From the NCBI GenBank assembly GCA_030435675.1, contig CM059621.1, forward strand, positions 2,480,001-2,544,000: a stretch of 64,000 nucleotides of DNA, in the 5' to 3' direction. The stretch's first letter is position 1. Each line of letters begins with the position of its first letter. The translations under genes and the position numbers were made by a program. The notes beneath the pieces were generated by a model. That model saw nothing but the letters and a program-made list of their open reading frames with translations, was not told the origin of the DNA and did no database searches. The DNA comes from Steinernema hermaphroditum. Lineage: Eukaryota > Nematoda > Chromadorea > Rhabditida > Steinernematidae. This document shows positions 32,562 to 44,598 of the stretch, piece after piece.

Positions 32562-33234
32562 TGAACGTTCTTCGTGTTTTCTGTAGCTGGATGTTTACAA
32601 ATACGAATAAAGTTGTGTCTTCGTGTCCTTAGAATCGCGCTATGCTAGGAGTATCTCTAAACACGCAGCCCCTTTATGTTCTTTGCAATGTTGTCCTTAT
32701 TCACGCCCACCGATTCGTGTGGGTTCTTACTTGACATGCGGTATTTTGACCATATTTTTACTAATAGGTTGTACAGAGTCTCCCTAGAGTGCCCGCTCCA
32801 TCCTCAGTTCTGCCTCTGCGATCCGCAAGACTCTTAGTGTTCACACTTAAGTGGGTAGGTGCGCGGGCCAACTGAGTTGCCGCAGTTCCTCTGTATTGCA
32901 TTTATGAGCTTATCCAGATCCGCACACAATTTTTGCTTAACTGGCTCTTTGTCTGATTTGTATGAGGGCTCTTTTCTTGCGTTGTGCCCCATTTTCTATG
33001 GCACTATGCGCTTACTTCTTCGTATACATACATGCCCACATTGATCCAGAGGACAGTTCTTATCATCCACAACAGAACACAGCACTTTGCGAACACCGTG
33101 TACTCAAGTTACGCATGGCATTTGTACTGTAATTGCTAGCCATGAGCTTGCTCAATTTTGCTATGTGCTCATATACAGGTCATCATACGTATCGTCAAAT
33201 CTTTACACAATTCAAAATCAATCACAAACTTCAA
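32562..33234. other. Intergenic, nothing recognised
   Basis: Only short frames. The last ~60 bases are the 3' side of the chemoreceptor gene. Confidence 0.4.
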
Positions 33235-34188
33235 TTACAAAACATGGTTATGGGGTGCGGTGCTGCAGTTGCCTTTACAACATAGGAAGCTTAAGATAAC
33301 TCTTCGTGCACCTGTGCGATAAGGCTTCAAAGCGACTATGAGAGCAACAGCATAGAAGATACCATGATTGGCCAGCAATACGATACATAATAGGCAGATT
33401 TCTTCAGCGTATCGTAGACTTGGTTCGATTAATGTTGTCAACCCTACTAATAGCGGTATTGCAGCCAAGAATAGTGCAACTCCAGTACTCGCAAACAGTT
33501 TAAGCAGAATTCTTTTGTGACTTTGTAGCAGCTTCGCTTGCATTCTGCCCTTCTCTCTGTTGATATTTCGAAGCAGAAGCACGGTGAAAACACAGGTCAG
33601 AAGTATAACAACTGCAACAATGGTCAATAGTAGGGATAGTACCATGTTCTTTTCCCAACCATTAGACTTAAAGCAAATTGAAGATATTGTGTCTATAACA
33701 CTGGTATATGGAGCTTTGGGTGTGATCCACAAACAATAAAAGACCGCCGCTATTAGGGCTGCGACAACATGAAATAACATGCACACGACGAATACAGTGA
33801 CTGCTTTGAGTTTTTTGACCGTCTCCGCATACGTAAAAATCGCATAGCGATATGGAAAGATCATAGTTGAAGCCAAAATACAGTTTACACTAAAAATAAA
33901 TAGAAGTAGTACTGAAATATGTCGGAAAGAACTATGATCCTCAAGTGGAACGATAGTAAAAACTTGAAAGCACTCAAGCGGATATAACGGATAGATGCGA
34001 ATAAAGCCGAGTGTCAGGTTTGCAGCAAAATTCCATAGCAACCCGTTCAGAAGAAAGTAGGAAAGTGATTTCATACTGCTCGGTGTGAACCGTAGTACAA
34101 TGCCGATGACAAAGATTTTCGTGGGTACATGAATGATAACTGTTGCATCAAGTATTCGATTATAGACGAACTCATACGGATGTGACAT
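33235..34188 (-). CDS. Serpentine chemoreceptor, Srh/Str superfamily, 317 aa
   Basis: Seven hydrophobic segments, roughly 11-33, 43-64, 88-110, 129-151, 185-206, 232-254 and 265-287. The TM2 region FLLNGLLWNFAANLTLGF and TM3 exit LASTMIFPYRYAIF (PYRY replacing the DRY-like site) follow nematode Srh/Str/Sri receptors, G-protein-coupled chemoreceptors usually on sensory cilia. A third-loop basic stretch (RNINREKGRMQAKLLQSHKR) and LKPYR after TM7 fit too. Length is normal. Unusual: one uninterrupted exon, where relatives normally have several. Confidence 0.8.
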   Translation of the reverse strand: MSHPYEFVYNRILDATVIIHVPTKIFVIGIVLRFTPSSMKSLSYFLLNGLLWNFAANLTLGFIRIYPLYPLECFQVFTIVPLEDHSSFRHISVLLLFIFSVNCILASTMIFPYRYAIFTYAETVKKLKAVTVFVVCMLFHVVAALIAAVFYCLWITPKAPYTSVIDTISSICFKSNGWEKNMVLSLLLTIVAVVILLTCVFTVLLLRNINREKGRMQAKLLQSHKRILLKLFASTGVALFLAAIPLLVGLTTLIEPSLRYAEEICLLCIVLLANHGIFYAVALIVALKPYRTGARRVILSFLCCKGNCSTAPHNHVL

Positions 34189-35781
34189 TATAACGTGGTC
34201 TCTGACGAACGGCGGACGAATGTTCCTAGAGGGTTCCTTGGCTGACCGTTCATATCAGGTGAAATGCAATTAACAAACTGAAATGCATTCAGTGAAAAAA
34301 GGTATAATTCGATAGCCGGGTGAATGTCACTGCTGTCCTCACACGTCAAAGCTCAACATCGTGCACTCACACTCAGAATTCACCTGGCTGTTGGAACAAT
34401 GGAGACTAGTGGCGCACTTTGTCGAAACCTCACACGTCAAAGCTTAACAGTTGAAGGGTTCACTTTGGACGATTGTTTGTGTACGTCAGTGATCGGAAGG
34501 AGTTCGTCGACAAACGAAAACAATTGACAAATCAGCTCAAATCAGGCTTATATATATCCTTTTCGCACCGACCGTGCGGAGGGAGCGGTGCGAGAAAGCG
34601 CAGACGAACAGAGAAAAAGCAATCTTTCGTCATTTGGACAGATTTCATGCACTGTTCTGGTGTTCAAGAGTACATTTGAAAAGCAAAATCAAACGGCAAT
34701 CAGGCTGCTTTTATTCTGTCAAAAACTGTTTTGAAGAGTACTCAAAAAGTGGGTAACACAAACATTGTTGTCAATTGTTGTTTAATGGTGTCTATTGTCG
34801 GCGGACTCGTTCCGATCACTACAGTTTCTGCTTAAGGTATTGCGTAACCACAGCAGGCGAAGAGGAAATCATCACTCGGGCTGGCGGCGCGGATTTCGCA
34901 TCGGGCATCGACAACATCAGCACAGTAAAGCAACGTCTGCATTAATTCCGACAATATCGACGTGAAGCTTGATGATCTGTTCGATGGCGCCCTTACATGT
35001 TTTGGTCCAACTTTCGACCTTATTATTTTATTTTGGGCCATTTCCTCTGATGCTCTCGGTTATGGATGGGCACAGATAATGGTAAGATAGTGCTAAGAGA
35101 CCTCAAAACGGTAAATCTTTTCAGCTCAAAACGCTAAATAATAATGTGAGGTGAGGGCTAACTGCACTCAGCAACGCGCCAGGCTGTTTCACGCAGGCAA
35201 GGTGTGATCGGTTTTCAACTCAACAAACCAATAATTCATATCTAACTGACAGTATCCAAATCTCATAGGCTGCACAAACATTCCTGAGAGTTAAACTTTC
35301 TCACGTTCAAACAGACTGGTATTTTTGATAAAACTCAACGGTCATATAAGGGTCAACTGCGCAAATATGAAAAAGTGATATTAAAAAGCTAAGAGAAGTG
35401 GCATTGGCATCAAAAAAATTTAAAGAAGACAAGTACTTAAGTGACTAAATCCGTCTGTGAGCCCTCACAAGGGGGCAGGACGTAATGTAGCTGGTGCGAG
35501 GATAAACACATATTTTCATGGGTGGAATACATAAATAGCACCTGTGCGTTCAAGGGTAAATCGCTTCCGTTCTGTTTCTGAAAACAAAAAGTAAGGAAGA
35601 CTCGACGAAAGAACCTCGTCAAGAAAGCATTATGTATTTCTCTGTGCTTTATTCCATATTTAAGGTGCACGAAAGGGGAAACCGAAATGTGTGCGGGACA
35701 ATCCCCACCGACTTGCTAAGGACAACCTGTATTTGTGCAAACCATTGAAACAACATTATCTACGGTAAACATAAATAAGAA
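34189..35781. other. Intergenic with repeat fragments
   Basis: 34,880-34,930 carries the GGCTGGCGGCGCGGA word of R2. No gene is supported. Confidence 0.4.
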
Positions 35782-35982
35782 TTACAAGGCAAATGTCACT
35801 TTGTGACTCCTCCTGCCCGACCTATCTTCCGAGAAAACAACTGCTGTCGGTAGATGCACCCTCCGTTTCCTTCGTGTCATTGCTCGTCCAATCGTCGCCG
35901 AGATGCAAATGACGAAAAAAGCCGAAACAATCAGCACAAAAACCACAAGAAGCGAGGCGACCAACAACAACCACTCGTACAT
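35782..35982 (-). CDS. Tiny membrane protein T14 (66 aa)
   Basis: The frame starts two bases after a TCGTTTCAG acceptor, so the ATG lies in what is exon 2 in relatives; an upstream donor (AAAAAG/GTGAGC, ~36,030) has no ATG before it, so exon 1 would be untranslated or the acceptor takes a spliced leader. TM at 5-29 (LLLVASLLVVFVLIVSAFFV), then GRAMTRRKRRVH. Confidence 0.65.
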   Translation of the reverse strand: MYEWLLLVASLLVVFVLIVSAFFVICISATIGRAMTRRKRRVHLPTAVVFSEDRSGRRSHKVTFAL

Positions 35983-36194
35983 GTCTGAAACGACTATTAA
36001 TTCCTACTAAAGCACGCGAAACGCTCACCTTTTTGTAAAGTTACCAAGCTAATGTCTGTCGATCTCGATATTTATCGTTCAAAACAATCCACCGGAAATG
36101 TTTTTTCCTATTACTGATGGGAAAGTCTTTCCTTACAAAGGTGTTTATGAACCCAGCTCTCGTTATGGCATGCGCCGTTTTTCAGAAAGGCCAT

Positions 36195-36320
36195 ACGACC
36201 TTCACATACATCGCCCTTAAGACGGTTAAATACATCGGCCTTGAGACCTTCCATAAGACCTTCAAATGCATCGGCCATAAGACCTTCAAATGCATCGGCC
36301 ATAAGACCTTCAAATACCCA
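36195..36320. repeat. 24-bp minisatellite
   Basis: Copies of AAGACCTTCAAATGCATCGG plus CCAT, three good and some degenerate. On the minus strand they encode MADAFEGL units within a 63-codon frame (36,111-36,302), probably fortuitous. Confidence 0.75.
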
Positions 36321-36639
36321 TGGCGAAGAGTCGCTGCTTCATGAGTATAAAGTCGGGTAAATTCGCATCCTTTTCCTCGAGCAATCCCAGCGTATGAAGT
36401 GAAACGGAACGGACATATTCAGGCGGCAACATCATTTCCGTGTTTGGAATATGCGTCCCATCGAAAACATATAAATAAATGATAAGAACGTGATGTTAGC
36501 ACGAGTCATCATTGCGCTGCTTGAAACGATCGTCGCACGACATTTCGCATAGTCTAAGTGCCCTCGCCTTCCGGTGCTGGCGCCTTCTTGTCGATGCGTT
36601 CTCAAGAACAATGAAAAACAACGCGAAAACAACTCTTTG

Positions 36640-36945
36640 TTACAAGTACTCAAAACCGTCCAGCGAACAATCGTAACGTGTTGTATTTCTGACTTTCAGC
36701 ACTTCAAATAACGTGATTGTTGACGCTAACTGATGATAAGGATGGGACTGTACGGACACCGATCGTCGAATCATTTGGGAGATGCACCAAAATGTGAGGC
36801 CTAGGACGGCCAGGAGTATCGAGATGCCTACAAAGACAACCGCTACTGCCACGTCGTCTGGCTCTGAAAGCCGTAGCTGATTTGTATCTTAGACACAATT
36901 GTTCTTACCCTCAGTGGAGAGACGCTCCTGAATATGGATGTACAT
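36640..36945 (-). CDS. Tiny membrane protein T15 (86 aa)
   Basis: Exon 1 36909-36945 (37 nt, MYIHIQERLSTE), 45-bp intron, exon 2 36640-36863, phase 1. TM at 18-41 (AVAVVFVGISILLAVLGLTF), then SQMIRRSVSVQSH and a ~40-aa tail. N-terminus is like T17 (MYIHFQKDL), showing recent kinship. Confidence 0.75.
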
Positions 36946-37439
36946 TACTGGAGGAAGAACGCAAGGAGATTGAGCGTGAGCCGTGGCTGCGATGTTCACA
37001 CCGCATTTTAAAATTCGTTCCTCCATCTCGAATCTTGTGTTCATTTACAATTAATGATGACAGACATGAAGAAGTGTATGCACTTATTTCCTCATCGCAA
37101 CATGCGTTAGTGACCTTTGTCGAGACATTATACGGTATGGAGATTTTTGTGACTGGAAGCAGTGGGTGTAGTTCGGAAAAGGACATTACATATGCATGGC
37201 TTTTTATTCGGAATGTCATTCGCGAAAGATGGTGGCATTAAATTTGGAGAATGCCCTCTACTCTTCACGGTTATTGTATGAGCATCACGTTCTCACTCAG
37301 TTTGGGGTAGGGTGGTCGTTGTGGCTAACTTGAAGAGTTGACCTTGCCCATCTAAGCAGCAGCTCCATCACCCTAGCCACACTCTTTGAAGGTGCTAACT
37401 AACAGCAGCGGCCAGAAAGATCGCTGAAGATACGCTGCA

Positions 37440-37660
37440 ACGTGGACGCCTGCGCCGCCAGTCGAGATTCCGCTCCGTCCGCTGTAGGCCTGCTTCGGAT
37501 TCATAGGTCATATAAAACCGGAGTTCCACCGTCTTGCCGAATGGGATTCTGCTCCAATATCGTCTGCTCTACTGAGAACAAAACACTAAAGCAAGTACCG
37601 TACCATACTTGTATTTCTTCTGCTCTTATGAGACGCCCTGCATGTCGCAATGCCATATAA
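37440..37660 (+). repeat. Dispersed repeat R2, diverged copy
   Basis: ATTCTGCTCCAATATCGTCT...TCTTATGAGACGCCC aligns with 55,245-55,340 in the right arm. The surrounding region 36,946-37,771 has no supported gene. Confidence 0.45.
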
Positions 37661-37771
37661 ATTATGTACTAAATCCCCGTGGAATAGCATCTGGGATGCA
37701 GTGTTCCTACTATTTTTTCACAATCAACACTGATTTATTACTTGCACTACTTTAAACAGAACAAATATGAA

Positions 37772-38056
37772 CTAACAAATCGACATACTTTTGGGCTTCA
37801 TCGTCATCCGTACCAGTAATTCCTGCATGTGTATGCTTGCGTGATATGACTCTCTTCTTGCAACGGCCGTTTGCGGCGCTTTTAAAGACAAAAACCAAAG
37901 GACAAGGGCAAAAACAATAAAACAGAACATTAGGCATATCCAGAGAATAAATACAAATAGGTCGTGCGCTCTCTCTAAAATTCGTAGCGATAACATAAAA
38001 TCGGGCTGAATTACTTTACCGTCTTTATGAAGATCCTTTTGAAAATGAATATACAT
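37772..38056 (-). CDS. Tiny membrane protein T17 (79 aa)
   Basis: Exon 1 38020-38056 (37 nt, MYIHFQKDLHKD), 45-bp in-frame intron 37975-38019, exon 2 37772-37974, phase 1. TM at 18-42 (LFVFILWICLMFCFIVFALV), then SLKAPQTAVARRES. An in-frame ATG further upstream would extend the N-terminus; the inner start is preferred by likeness to T15. Confidence 0.72.
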   Translation of the reverse strand: MYIHFQKDLHKDGKVIQPDFMLSLRILERAHDLFVFILWICLMFCFIVFALVLWFLSLKAPQTAVARRESYHASIHMQELLVRMTMKPKSMSIC

Positions 38057-39393
38057 GGCGGCTTCAGCTTGACTCGAACGCTTTAGCATGCCCATTTAGA
38101 TGTCAACATGTTGACGCAGAGTGATATCGATCCCCGATAATGAGTCATAGAAGTCATTTAATATTCGTGATGATGGAATTGCAAACGTTATGCAGTACTT
38201 AGTGACTAGCAGCTTTGTAGGCGCTGATTGAGTAGAACTAAGAAATACATAATCCGAATAGGACTGTAGCTTATGGTCGCCTAAGTAATTTAGGTCGTTA
38301 TCGCCGATAATTACGTTAATTACTGTTGTGATTCGTGCTGGGTAGTAGTCCACCTCCGGCGTCTAGACTTACTAGGTGCTCTTTTATGTCCACAATTGTA
38401 CATATACATAAAGATGAACCCCTCTCGACCGGTTCCCCATGAGACAGCAGCCCGGTTATACTGGTTTACGGGTGGCATGTTAAGCGCAAGCTTAATTCGT
38501 CTGATGGACAGGATCCTTCCAGTTCGCAACACAAAAGAGGGTTATGGACTACCCACTACTATGAGCACGACACTAGGTTCTTCGACAGTTTCCATATGCG
38601 TTATCGGCATTGGTGTTGGCCACATAATCTAATGTCGAATAATCTAATCACTCAGGGAGCTCATGCAAGGGCACGGATCTTGGTTGTCCATGTGGCAGGT
38701 TGTTGATCATCGCAATGTGGGTCACAGGAGGACAGATAGCGAAGACATTTACGAAGTGTACTGCTTCATCTTTTGTGCATATATGAGACGTACTGCACGG
38801 CATCACGTTGTTTATCTGGGAATATAAGTGTAAATCGTGTGAAAAATTCCGCCTCCACCCCGATTACATACTACATTGGGTTACCTATTATACAAGTCAA
38901 GTTTCTGAAAGTAAACGTTTAGTTCGTTCCCCAGCTTTGCTGTCGCTCCTCTTAACTGAAAAAGTACTTGTGTCTCAGGAAGCCTTCAGAGTGCACTTGC
39001 AGATAATCGACGTAAATACCACGCTTTGCCCTGCTTGTGTACATCCGTCATTGGTGTCTGCGATGCGTCATCTCAAAAGTGCCAACTTGTCTTCCTGCTT
39101 TCAAGCGAAAACATCGACAAGAAACATTCCCCAGACATACTGAAGCCCCGATAAGTCGTCTGAGGTGGAGTCTCTGGTGGACAAAGCTGTTTATGAAACA
39201 AAGTATAAGTGCTATCATTGTATTCGTGTCATAAATAAATCGGTCACTTCTATTTCTTGGAATGCGAGAAGCTGAACTTGATCGGTTATATTTAGACAGT
39301 CCTTCTGGATTTCTTGAATCGCTTTGAAATTAAGTTATATGTAAATGATTTGCCTCCTCGCGACAAAAGGTTACCTCATTCATAAATCACGTT
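38057..39393. other. Intergenic with R2 fragment
   Basis: 38,760-38,860 resembles R2 (CATATATGAGACGTACTGCA). Minus-strand frames at 38,096-38,532 have no helix, signal or motif. Confidence 0.4.
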
Positions 39394-39432
39394 ATGCGTC
39401 ACCAAATTCCATTACATTCTGTCTTGTTTTCG

Positions 39433-39753
39433 ATGAGTCGCTTCTGGGAAGGAAGCGAAGTTCAACTTCGTCGGAAGGAACTCCCACATGTCTCCTTCTA
39501 CCAGACATTTGCCTCGGAAGGTGAGTATTTTTCACAAATTAGCACAATCAGAAGTATTTCAGAAATGTCTGACTCGTTTCTTCTGTTAGCCTCTGCTTAC
39601 ATATTCCTGGTCTTGGTCGCTATTATAATCTCATATTGCTGCATTCGTCGAGAATCTATTGCGAAGCTCTATAATCGCACCAGCCGCTTCTGCTTTCCGT
39701 ACGAGACTCTGATAAGAAACGAGCGAAAGACAACGACCGTGACGCTTGTTTGA
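39433..39753 (+). CDS. Tiny membrane protein T19 (92 or 105 aa)
   Basis: Exon 1 39433-39520 (or from 39394), 42-bp intron 39521-39562, exon 2 39563-39753, phase 1. The ectodomain is the longest in the set (~34 residues, SRFWEGSEVQLRRKELPHVS). TM at 35-56 (FLLLASAYIFLVLVAIIISY), CCIRRES, tail FCFPYETLIRN resembling T3's PYEIL. AATAAA near 39,778. Confidence 0.72.
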   Translation: MSRFWEGSEVQLRRKELPHVSFYQTFASEGEYFSQISTIRSISEMSDSFLLLASAYIFLVLVAIIISYCCIRRESIAKLYNRTSRFCFPYETLIRNERKTTTVTLV

Positions 39754-39960
39754 TATGAGTGTTGACTGTGCTATGTGAAATAAATTTATCAGCACCATGC
39801 TAACATTGTGACATGTTGCATTTGACAAGAAAACCAGTATTTCGAGTTATTGTGTGCCACACAGTCATGTCCTAGAAACGCATGTGTTCATCGTCGATGT
39901 CTGGCAATGGCCAATCCGAGGAACAAAATGGAACCACAGAAGGCACTGTATTCTAATATA

Positions 39961-40996
39961 CAGGGTGTTCCATAAGTTCTGTAACGCCTAAAAATGGCTA
40001 TATCTCGACGAAAATCCAACGGATTCGCGTGAAAATTGGTACACCTATAAAAGAGAACCTGATTCGCGACCTCCATCGATAATTTCGGTCCATGCGCCGG
40101 AATCAACTCTTTCTGGAACACCTAATTATCGTTTTTAGAGTGTTCCTAAGTGAATCTTGCCACATATGCCTTCAAATTCCATTCTTGATAGATTTTCGAA
40201 TCAATCCTGACCCCTTTTTGGATAAAAACGGGTTTCGTTTGGCCCATCCCGCATATTTTAGCGCATACCATGACGGGCTTCGATGGGAAATGTTTCATTT
40301 TGAACTCAACAGATCGAGAAGAGCCTGCCTCATGGAAAACTCACTCGTTATGGTGATTTGGGAATAATTTAATCGAAAAAATTAATTGATCCGTGAACAG
40401 GAGTCAACGAATTTCTTTGCTCGTGGCCACGGCTATCAGACTCTTCCATTTTTCCCTTCTATACTTCTTTCTGTGATGCGTCAGCACGCATCCAGTGGAT
40501 TTTGTGGGCGAGATTAGCTTCAGGTTATCGTTCACAATGCATTGGGTGGATGGTTTCAATATTTTTGGAGTCCAAAGCCATTTTTCTAATGTAGCACTCC
40601 GGATTTCGTTCAAATCGCTTCTTCACAGCTTAAATCATCAATCTGGTCCGCGCACTCTTCGGTCTTTCACTTCTAGGACTAGGTTCTATGAACTTCGCGG
40701 CTTCATAAAGGCCCAGAAGTCGTTTCGCTGCCGTACAAGCTTTCCGCGAGCCAGATTCAGCAACTTTCCAATGTCCGATTTTGACCTCCTTCTGCGAAAT
40801 ACGAAACGGACGCGAAACTCTTTTCTTTGGAGGCCATGGCAAATTCTTATAATATTGCGGAATATCAGGGAAACAGTGGATATAAGATAAAAAAGGGCCA
40901 AGAAAAACGCAGTGAACGTTAAAATAAGCGAAAAGCAAAAGAATCAACTCAAAACACACATTTTGAAATCTGTTACAGAACTTATGGAACACCCTG
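39961..40996 (-). mobile_element. Decayed mariner-like element
   Basis: 1,036 bp between TA dinucleotides (39959-39960, 40997-40998) with ≥25-bp inverted ends (CAGGGTGTTCCATAAGTTCT). The minus strand shows broken transposase pieces (RSERPKSARTRLM; NPECYIRKMALDSKN; HWMRADASQKEV). Same CAGGGTGT start as the element at 16,033, different family. Confidence 0.85.
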
Positions 40997-40998
40997 TA

Positions 40999-42093
40999 CA
41001 AGTCTAACAGGCATAGACGTGCATTCACGATAGATGATGTGGAGTGACATTGGTATTAAAAACGGCAACCTGTCAATGACAAAGTGTTTAGAATTGAGTA
41101 AGAAGCTGCCACCCATTTTGAAACGCGAGGTTCGCTTTCCTTAAATGGTGTGTCACTTCGATATTGCGTTTGGCGAGAACGGTTACTTTCATAGATTACT
41201 ACATTTGCAGAAATATTCAGTTTAGTTTAGTTAAGGCTCTATTATTATAACGTTGGATTCCAAGCGTGCCCATGCGATAGAATCAAAACAAGGTCTCTTC
41301 ATCGAACGGCGCATGTCACGGCGCAATCTCCTGCCACCATAGTCAGAAGCTGCCATCTCACGCGGTTTTTCCTTGTGCAATTGAACCGACTCCTTAGGTT
41401 TGCCGCGAAACCTTTATCCAGCTACACCATACGAGGTTCCACCCTAAATTCCCTGCCTCCCTAACACCGATAATCACTCTGACACTTGTTTGAGTTTCCG
41501 ACCAACACTGTCTCAGAATCAGCAGGATCTGTAGCAACAATAACGACGTTTTCCTCCACATTCCTCTTAAGGCAATGTCATTTGCCATGCAGGATATCTC
41601 ATAACGCACACCAAACCGCAGATCACCGAAGTCTGCCAACCGATTAGCAGGCTGAATCCGGAAGTAGTGCAATGGTGGAGTGCAGCGGGCGGAATCTCAT
41701 AATCAGAGCGGATGGCGGCGCCGACGTCAGAATTGGAACGATTCCTAGGCTTGAGAGCGATGAAGGAAATTAAACCTTCCTGGTAACAGCGCTCTTAGAA
41801 AAAACAACGACCGTAAAGCTCTTTATTGAGATCGAACGGAATAGGGATAAATGATTTGCATGCCGAATATGCCCAAGAGCGCCCAGAGGTCCGAGTTTCG
41901 CCACGATTCTCCTGAGCTTTCGAATTTGAAGAGTTCGGGCAGATGGGTTCGTTCGGTTTTTTAATATTTTTTTCGTTGTTTCCTTGTTCCCAAGATCGGT
42001 CTTAGCGACAATTGCTCTGTCTGCGAAATGGACGCAATGGATTTGTATACTTTATACACATTTCGATATTGTTCATTACATGTTCATAGTTTA
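40999..42093. other. Intergenic, nothing recognised
   Basis: A GC-rich stretch at 41,680-41,740 (GATGGCGGCGCCGACG) may be another R2 scrap; no gene. Confidence 0.4.
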
Positions 42094-42367
42094 CTAAACC
42101 GAGGACACATCACTTGTTTTCGCTCCATCATGTATGACAATATGAGTTGATAGGGCAACTGGTACGCGTTCTCCACGAATTATGAAAATCCGTACAATCA
42201 TTATCGATCTGCAGATGATGAAAAGGGCAAAAGCGGCGATGATGGCGGAGATTATGATGCATATGAACACCAACGCTAGTTCATATGTATGACCTAAGAA
42301 TTGTTGATGATAAAACAAAAAGGCATCACATCATACCTGTTGCCGTACGCTTGATATGGCTGAACAT
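42094..42367 (-). CDS. Tiny membrane protein T20 (76 aa)
   Basis: Exon 1 42337-42367 (31 nt, MFSHIKRTAT), 43-bp intron, exon 2 42094-42293, phase 1. TM at 16-39 (LALVFICIIISAIIAAFALF), then CRSIMIVRIFIIRGERV. Nearest to T21 and T2, all with 31-nt first exons. Confidence 0.75.
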
Positions 42368-43043
42368 TTTACAACAATGTCGAAAGAGAGCCTAAGCTCT
42401 GGGAATGGCACCGCTGGAGACAATAGCGAAGGTAATTAGAATCCAAAAAAACAATGAGCTCCTGATGGTTATTTGACATGGAATGTAGCCTTTTGAGAGC
42501 CTCAAAAACAAATGTGAGAACGAGAAGCAGTGATTGATGCTACAAAACATCCACATGTGTACATTAGATGTGGACGGCGGCCGGACAAAACCACCAAAAA
42601 GGCCAAAGATAAAACCGTCAAACGGCCAAACGGACGAAACCGCCGGAATAAAAACCGGCCTAAGCGGGAGCCTAAGTTAAACTGGGGTTCGGACGAAAGA
42701 AAAGGCCAGATGTAGAAAACCGAAGCCGAATCTGGTATTGTGCCAACATCAACATCTTCCGACGCCCAATACATAAGCAATGAAGCCAAGTAAGGAGTGA
42801 GACGAGCCGACGAGAAAATCCTACATTTGGTGGTTATATCTGGGTGCAACTTTGCGTAAACTTATGAGTTTGCAATCTTACACGTTTTGCGCCGGATTGG
42901 GCCATCTACCCATGATAACAAGGAGCATTAGACCAATTAGGCTACTCGTCTACCTCATAGCTTTTTCTCCCGTGTGGTACTTGCTACATTGCTAGATTAC
43001 GGTTATGTGTACAAGTTTATTTCCATATATACGGTCCATAGGT

Positions 43044-43313
43044 CTATACAAAAGAAAAATCCTGGCATTTCCTACATTCGCATAACGGCTCATCAGCATC
43101 AGATATCAGACCTTCTGTAAAAACTGTTGAGTTTCTTCTAACCAAGACAGAGATGTAAATGGTGAGCAGTGCAAATCCGATAATGAGAAGCGATATAACG
43201 AGGCAAACGCCGACAAATGCCGATTCATAGGCTTGACCTGAAATGTACGGTTAAAGTAAATGCAAAAAGAATATATGGTTACCGGTAGCTGATTGACTGA
43301 ATGGGACGTGCAT
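43044..43313 (-). CDS. Tiny membrane protein T21 (74 aa)
   Basis: Exon 1 43283-43313 (31 nt, MHVPFSQSAT), 45-bp intron, exon 2 43044-43237, phase 1. TM at 17-42 (AFVGVCLVISLLIIGFALLT), then VRRNSTVFTEG, tail ending LCECRKCQDFSFV with three cysteines. Confidence 0.75.
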
Positions 43314-44598
43314 AACTGACTACGGAACACTGAGCTCCAAACGGAAGGGCGACCAATTTAAGCAATCGAGATATTAGCTAAATAGCATTTACGCAAAATC
43401 CAAAACAATCGCCTTACAATCCGTTGGTGACGCAAACCGAATTTCCACTACCTGCGCAAATAATCTATGAATCGCTGGGAGGCTATTAGTCTAATCCTAC
43501 CTATTATGATCGTCCACCAAGACATGTCCTAGGCGAGGCGGATCTTTTAGCGTCAGGATTAGTGTAGAGTGCGCAATAATGTCAACTAGCCCACTGATTT
43601 CCGTGACGCAAATGAAGTCACAAATAGAGGCGATAAACCATCTTTATGCAAATTACGTTTTAAAAAGGGATCAAAGAAGGCTATATTTAGCGCACGACGA
43701 CATCAAGAAAACTGAAAATCTTTTGTGCTTATCAATCGGTACATGTTGTAAATTTAAATTTTCAGACGCGGAATGATATGTCAATTAAATTAGGGATCCA
43801 TAAATTGCATCTGGCGGACACTTAACTTAATTTATTGGCGATGTTTTGGTCCAGTCGTCCAGGAGGAAATGTCGTAGTCGAGGCGCTTCGTTGAGCACCG
43901 AGGCATCCTTTTAGACGATATCCTTTTCCTTAAAAATCATTTTATGGACCATGGGAGCCATCTCCCTGTGAGCCTACGTATTTAATCACCAAGCGCAGAG
44001 CTCGCAATTTTAGTAGCATCCATGACTCATAATAGTAAACGGTCATTCGTTGAATGGTTCTGAATACAAAGACACAAAGTCTCACTCGTGTCGAGGCGGC
44101 GAGCGGTCGGTTCCTCGGTCGCTCTCTGAGCGTCCAATTGCTCTGTAACACTTGTGAGTTTTCCGGCTTCCAGAAGGAATTGAGACACCCGGAAGCCGTA
44201 GTCCCACCACCGCTGACAACCAGATATCCGATGCCAGTAAACCGGCTGCGTGAGATGTGACATCGGTGGCGAGGTTCGTCGATTCCCAGATGTCCCGATT
44301 CCCAAAAGATTCGTTGATTCTCAGATGTCCCGTGAAGTGCGCCTCCGCGATTACCTGAAGGTTGACAACGCTCTGAGGACACCATCACCGGCGGAAACGG
44401 ACTCGTCACAAGCTCCAAAGGCGCCCCTGTTCCTCAACCGTCCCGACAAGTAGAAGTTTTGCCGCCGTTTCTGGCGGTTCGTCGATTCCCAGATGTCTCG
44501 CGAAGCGCCTTTGATTCGAGAAATAAAATCGTAAATCGTGAAATCGATAGCAACGGTTGCCTGATGAAATTTAAATTATCACATCAATTACACACAAA
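43314..44598. other. Intergenic with R1 copy
   Basis: 44,095-44,265 (minus) is the best R1 copy, containing GGTGGGACTACGGCTTCCGG. 44,270-44,520 has repeated GATTCYCAGATGTCCCG words. No gene. Confidence 0.5.

Noticed and set aside
42365..42441. Plus-strand first exon (ATGGCTGAACATTTTAC...GAAG/GTAATT) opposite T20
   Set aside because: No second exon with a helix follows in phase 1; it overlaps the T20 first exon on the other strand.
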